Source: CAVPDE01 sp964580575 (GTDB lineage: Bacteria; Desulfobacterota; DSM-4660; Desulfatiglandales; HGW-15). From it: a DNA stretch of 64,000 nt. Each line of letters begins with the position of its first letter. Position 1 is the stretch's first letter. Position numbers and translations under genes: made by a program. Location of the stretch: NCBI GenBank assembly GCA_964580575.1, contig CAZOLJ010000008.1, positions 17,875-81,874 of the forward strand. The letters run 5' to 3'. Positions 61,215-64,000 of the stretch are shown one piece after another. The notes under the pieces were generated by a model. The model did no database searches, had not been told where the DNA came from, and saw only the letters and a list, made by a program, of their open reading frames with translations.

Positions 61215-61240
61215 GCTCGCCCTTGTTGGCGGGCTCTTTT
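61215..61240 (+). terminator. hairpin with T tract, no gene directly before it
   Basis: GCTCGCC and GGCGGGC (one G-U pair) flank CTTGTT and are followed by TCTTTT. A TATAAT box at 61193-61198 lies only about 17 bases before it. The rest of 61062-61543 shows no gene. Confidence 0.45.
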
Positions 61241-61543
61241 CCTTTGAGGGAATACCTATTCGTTGAAATCTTTTTAGACCCGTTCCCGTTTGCTAGTATC
61301 TAGAACCCATCTCAAACGGTCGCAATGAATTGTTGCGTGGACGGCTCGAGCCGCTCCAGACTGTCGCAAACTCTCCAGACTAGGAATAGGGTATCCCGAA
61401 ATCACAAGGCTCTTTCGCGAAGGGGTGTCTTAGAATGGGATTTCGAGGCATTCTCCTTCAGCCCGACAAGAGCCGGAGATATCATTCGGGTCATTGAGGA
61501 ACGGGCTTTGTGCATCAGCAAGATGCAACCACAGGAGACCATT

Positions 61544-61735
61544 ATGAACGAAGTCGTTTTGTGTGCCATGTGTAAAGTGCGGGGGGTTTGCGGAAAAGGG
61601 GTTGACCGGTCGGCTGCGGCGAAAGCCTACAGCAACCCGGTGGATAAGCTGACGTCCACAGTGAGCTGGCCCACCGTATGGAGCAAATACTGCTATTTTT
61701 GCGACAAGAAAAACAGCGGGCTCATCAGGGCCTAG
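61544..61735 (+). CDS. small Cys-rich protein (63 aa)
   Basis: ATG 61544 with CAGGAGA upstream encodes NEVVLCAMCKVRGVCGKGVD at the N-terminus and YCYFCDKKNSGL near the C-terminus. Cys pairs CxxC at both ends could form a zinc site. I recognise no family. The long frame upstream of this ATG (from 61325) is not protein-like. It lies on the same strand as the next small gene. Confidence 0.45.
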   Translation: MNEVVLCAMCKVRGVCGKGVDRSAAAKAYSNPVDKLTSTVSWPTVWSKYCYFCDKKNSGLIRA

Positions 61736-61803
61736 GGTCAAGAAGGGTCAGGAACCCGGCTGTACCGAACAGGAAATGGTATTTCACAAAGGGATGAAAC
61801 CTT

Positions 61804-62082
61804 ATGAAAGGAGACAGGACTAAGCTGCGTATGGACCAACAGTTGAGAAACAGAAGAAGGACGGTGAGACATAAGACGAACAATGAAGCAAAGGGTCTCG
61901 GCCTCATTGGCAAGAGATTCGGTGAGCTTGTCGTTCTCAGGCGTTCGAGAAGCGGTAGGGTAGGAGCCTGGATTGCCAAGTGTGATTGCGGGAGACTGGC
62001 GCTGGTGTATGACTACCTTCTGAAAAGCGGGGACACAAAAAACTGCGGATGCAACTCTGCAACCAATGAAGTAGGGGTCTAA
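61804..62082 (+). CDS. small protein with a phage-type CxC...CGC zinc domain
   Basis: 92 residues, with a very basic N-terminus (RNRRRTVRHKTNNEAKGLG). The domain LIGKRFGELVVLRRSRSGRV then AKCDCGRLALVYDYLLKSGD and TKNCGC follows the pattern found in phage and mobile-element small proteins (GxxFGxLxV ... CDCG ... LxSGxTxSCGC), often fused to HNH or AP2 domains. Those catalytic domains are absent here. It may be a DNA-binding stub. The start is uncertain (61804 or 61831). Confidence 0.6.
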   Translation: MKGDRTKLRMDQQLRNRRRTVRHKTNNEAKGLGLIGKRFGELVVLRRSRSGRVGAWIAKCDCGRLALVYDYLLKSGDTKNCGCNSATNEVGV

Positions 62083-62186
62083 CGGCTTCCTGCCAGTTTT
62101 TTTCAGCGCACCGGTTGCGTGCGAAACAAAACAAAAACAAGATCGGAAACATATTAGCTTTTTTGAAAGGATGGCCAGAAAAGGTC

Positions 62187-62966
62187 ATGGGGGCGATGGT
62201 GTATTACGTCTTGATCCAGGGCCCTTCCTACCGTGATTTGGATTTTGAGGCCAGGGAACAGGTCCGCGAAAAGCTGAGAGAGAACCTGGAGGCTCGTGGC
62301 GTTCGATTCCTGCAGTACGACTGGGTGTGGGATGAGGAGGACCGGTGTCTCCTTCTCGTGGGACAGTACGAGAAGGCGGAAGATGCCCAGTACTGGATCG
62401 GTGCGCTGGAGTCTATGGGTTTTACGGTTCTTCTCAGGACTCATTTGCCGGGAGAAGAAACGGAGAGGACGACAAGGACAGGGATCAAGATCACTTTGAG
62501 ACCGGTTCGGAGTAAGGACAAGGAACTCCTGCGCTTCTTTGCGGAATCTCTCTCTGAAGAAGACCTTTACTTTCGTTTTTTCAGACACCTCCAGCCCACC
62601 GAAGATCTATTGAAGAGACTCGTCAATATTGATCCCACAAAGCAGATCGCTGTCTTGGCGTTGATCGGGAGCGGAGAGACGGAGAAGATTGTAGGGGTCG
62701 GCCGCTGCTTCATTGATCGCAAAAGTGCGACTGCAGAGCTGGTCCTTGCCGTAGGGAGTGAATATCACAACAAAGGCATCGGCCGCGAACTTCTGCTCCA
62801 TCTGATCTCCCTTGCCAGAGCACAGGGGCTCAAGGGCTTGATCGCACAGGTTCTTGTAGACAACGCTGCTATTCTGCGCCTTCTCAGGTCCCTTGATGGA
62901 ATCGAGTACGATATTCAAAGAAAGGTGGAGGAGGGCGTGTTCCTCCTGGAGATGATGTTCAAGTAG
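62187..62966 (+). CDS. GNAT-family N-acetyltransferase
   Basis: About 259 residues. The first 95 are a separate strand-helix region of unknown role (YYVLIQGPSYRDLDFEAREQ). The GNAT fold follows: KITLRPVRSKDKELLRFFAE near 100, EEDLYFRFF near 120, then VLAVGSEYHNKGIGRELLLH near 190-209 with the acetyl-CoA loop (Q/H-x-x-G-I-G). This lay-out, a GNAT domain following an EDLYxRFF segment, is like the regulatory acetyltransferase domain fused to some acyl-CoA synthetases, so it may modify such enzymes by lysine acetylation. It converges with the FtsK-type gene, overlapping by 8 bases. Confidence 0.8.
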   Translation: MGAMVYYVLIQGPSYRDLDFEAREQVREKLRENLEARGVRFLQYDWVWDEEDRCLLLVGQYEKAEDAQYWIGALESMGFTVLLRTHLPGEETERTTRTGIKITLRPVRSKDKELLRFFAESLSEEDLYFRFFRHLQPTEDLLKRLVNIDPTKQIAVLALIGSGETEKIVGVGRCFIDRKSATAELVLAVGSEYHNKGIGRELLLHLISLARAQGLKGLIAQVLVDNAAILRLLRSLDGIEYDIQRKVEEGVFLLEMMFK

Positions 62967-64000
62967 CGGTGAGAAGGGGAGCCTGCAGTCGGATGGGATC
63001 CCCTACATCCCTGAAGAGAAGATCTCCTTTGCCAAGAAGATTTTCGGCTCCTCCTTGGCCGAGGAGCATTTTGGATTCCTCTTTTTTGACCATCATGAGT
63101 CCCACGCGGGCCGGTATGTTGGAATCCAGAACCCCTTTGACCACTTCACGGCTGGGCTGCTGTGTGGCCAGAATAAGATGAATACCCGCTGCTCTTGCCT
63201 TTGCGCCGAGAAGGCTGACTTGCGTTTCGATCTCCTTCCGCTGCCTTGAATCACCCGCGATGAGGGCGTAGTATTCATCACAGACACAGACGATTCGCGG
63301 GAGCATTTGCCGAGTAGAACCCCGATACTGATTCACGTTATCTACTCCAGCCTTCTGGAACAAGACATATCGACGCTCCATCTCGCTCACCAGTCCCTTC
63401 AGAACACCCTCGACCGGCTGGGCATCTGGAAACACGAGACTTTCGGGGGTCAGCAGGTACGCTGAATTTGTGAATTCAGTGAAAGCAGTACGCTTAGGAT
63501 CGATGAGCACGAAGCGAAGCGTCATTGGAGTATTCAAACAGGTCAACCCCCGTATGGCTACGCGCAGCCACTCGGTCTTGCCGCTCCCCGTTGTTCCGGC
63601 CACAAGAAGGTGGGCATTCAGCGGGTCATTCAAATCAGCGACACGGAGCCTTGCGTTAAGGTCTATTCCAATTGGGACAAGGGCAGAGCCAATCGCAGCG
63701 TCGCAGTGCGGTAATTGGGTCTGCACGTCAGCGAATCGAATGATTTGCCGGTCCGGCCTTTCAACATCCACAACAGCGCGGCCCGAGTCCACCCCGATGA
63801 AGGGCGGCTTATTCAAGCCCAGTCTCACTTGAATTTCGCGGGCGAGCCGCTGGATCTGCTCCAGCTTGATCCCCCGTCCCGGGTTGATGGGAAAACGAAA
63901 GAAAGCAGGCCCTGCCACGGGTTCACCTGCCAATTCGACCGGCCGGCCGTATTCACTGAAAACTTCAGTCAGTCTTCGGCCGAGCATGCTTGCCGTCTGA
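62959..64000 (-). CDS. FtsK/SpoIIIE-type translocase ATPase (partial, runs off the right edge)
   Basis: At least 347 residues; the frame stays open through 64000 (QTAS precedes the ATG at 63987), so the N-terminus is outside. FtsK-like motor: LLVAGTTGSGKTEWLRVAIR near residue 128 (Walker A), LRFVLIDPKRTAFTEFTN near 160, MERRYVLFQKAGVDNVNQYR near 205, IVCVCDEYYALIAG near 232 (Walker B), AKARAAGIHLILATQQPSRE near 262 and IPARVGLMMVKKEESKMLLG near 290. No gamma DNA-reading domain is seen at the C-terminus. It pumps DNA, perhaps for chromosome segregation or a mobile element. Confidence 0.9.
   Translation of the reverse strand, partial: QTASMLGRRLTEVFSEYGRPVELAGEPVAGPAFFRFPINPGRGIKLEQIQRLAREIQVRLGLNKPPFIGVDSGRAVVDVERPDRQIIRFADVQTQLPHCDAAIGSALVPIGIDLNARLRVADLNDPLNAHLLVAGTTGSGKTEWLRVAIRGLTCLNTPMTLRFVLIDPKRTAFTEFTNSAYLLTPESLVFPDAQPVEGVLKGLVSEMERRYVLFQKAGVDNVNQYRGSTRQMLPRIVCVCDEYYALIAGDSRQRKEIETQVSLLGAKARAAGIHLILATQQPSREVVKGVLDSNIPARVGLMMVKKEESKMLLGQGGAENLLGKGDLLFRDVGDPIRLQAPLLTAT

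Overview
The window looks like a chromosomal piece from an anaerobic, metabolically broad member of the Desulfobacterota (former Deltaproteobacteria). This is an inference. It rests on the moderately high GC, several lone alpha-type NDP-forming acyl-CoA synthetases, AMP-forming acyl-CoA ligases next to an acyl-CoA dehydrogenase and a MaoC protein, two TRAP uptake systems, a 4Fe-4S protein, many tiny Cys-rich proteins, and a likely selenoprotein gene. No tRNA, rRNA, CRISPR array or intact insertion sequence was seen.

Layout. 0-5 kb (minus strand): a DUF748/AsmA-like giant envelope protein, then a 60-residue dual-CxxC zinc-ribbon gene with an in-frame UGA followed by a SECIS-like hairpin, a diacylglycerol-kinase-type lipid kinase and a frameshifted small gene. 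5-10 kb: a 44-aa membrane peptide under a TetR-style operator, a TetR regulator, periplasmic MsrA, an NDP-forming acyl-CoA synthetase alpha-type protein coupled to a transglutaminase-like protein, and a membrane metallophosphoesterase. 10.5-18 kb: a sugar or polyol operon (SDR dehydrogenase, complete ABC importer, HAD phosphatase, transaldolase-fold enzyme). 18-19 kb: a winged-helix/4Fe-4S protein. 19.5-25.7 kb: a D-aminoacylase/TRAP operon divergent from a secreted M20 amidohydrolase, suggesting use of N-acylated amino acids. 25.8-33 kb: acyl-CoA activation and oxidation genes, with one synthetase reduced to a fragment.

33-40 kb is an accessory, decaying zone. It holds very small Cys-rich proteins, dispersed palindromic repeats, a TPR protein, a vapB-vapC deletion hybrid and a ruined iron-type ABC transporter. 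40-47 kb: another lone acyl-CoA synthetase alpha protein, an alpha/beta-hydrolase fused to an acyl-CoA ligase, a polysaccharide deacetylase, a universal stress protein, and two truncated genes facing each other. 47-51 kb: a TAXI-type TRAP system with DUF1850. 51-56 kb: two toxin-antitoxin modules flanking a NERD-nuclease/helicase and a SagB-like nitroreductase. 56-64 kb: flavin reductase, B12/radical-SAM protein, decayed EamA transporter, excisionase-like HTH peptide, TypA/BipA, a small zinc protein, a GNAT acetyltransferase and an FtsK/SpoIIIE-type ATPase running off the right edge.

Two things stand out. One is the probable selenoprotein, which ordinary gene calling would split at the UGA. 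The other is a recurring promoter architecture, TTGACA or TTGACG, 17-18 bases, TATACT, found upstream of five unrelated units; it fixes several start codons. At least seven genes are visibly broken by deletions, nonsense codons or frameshifts, so this genome section is eroding, mainly around 28.5, 33-40, 46.6 and 58.5 kb.
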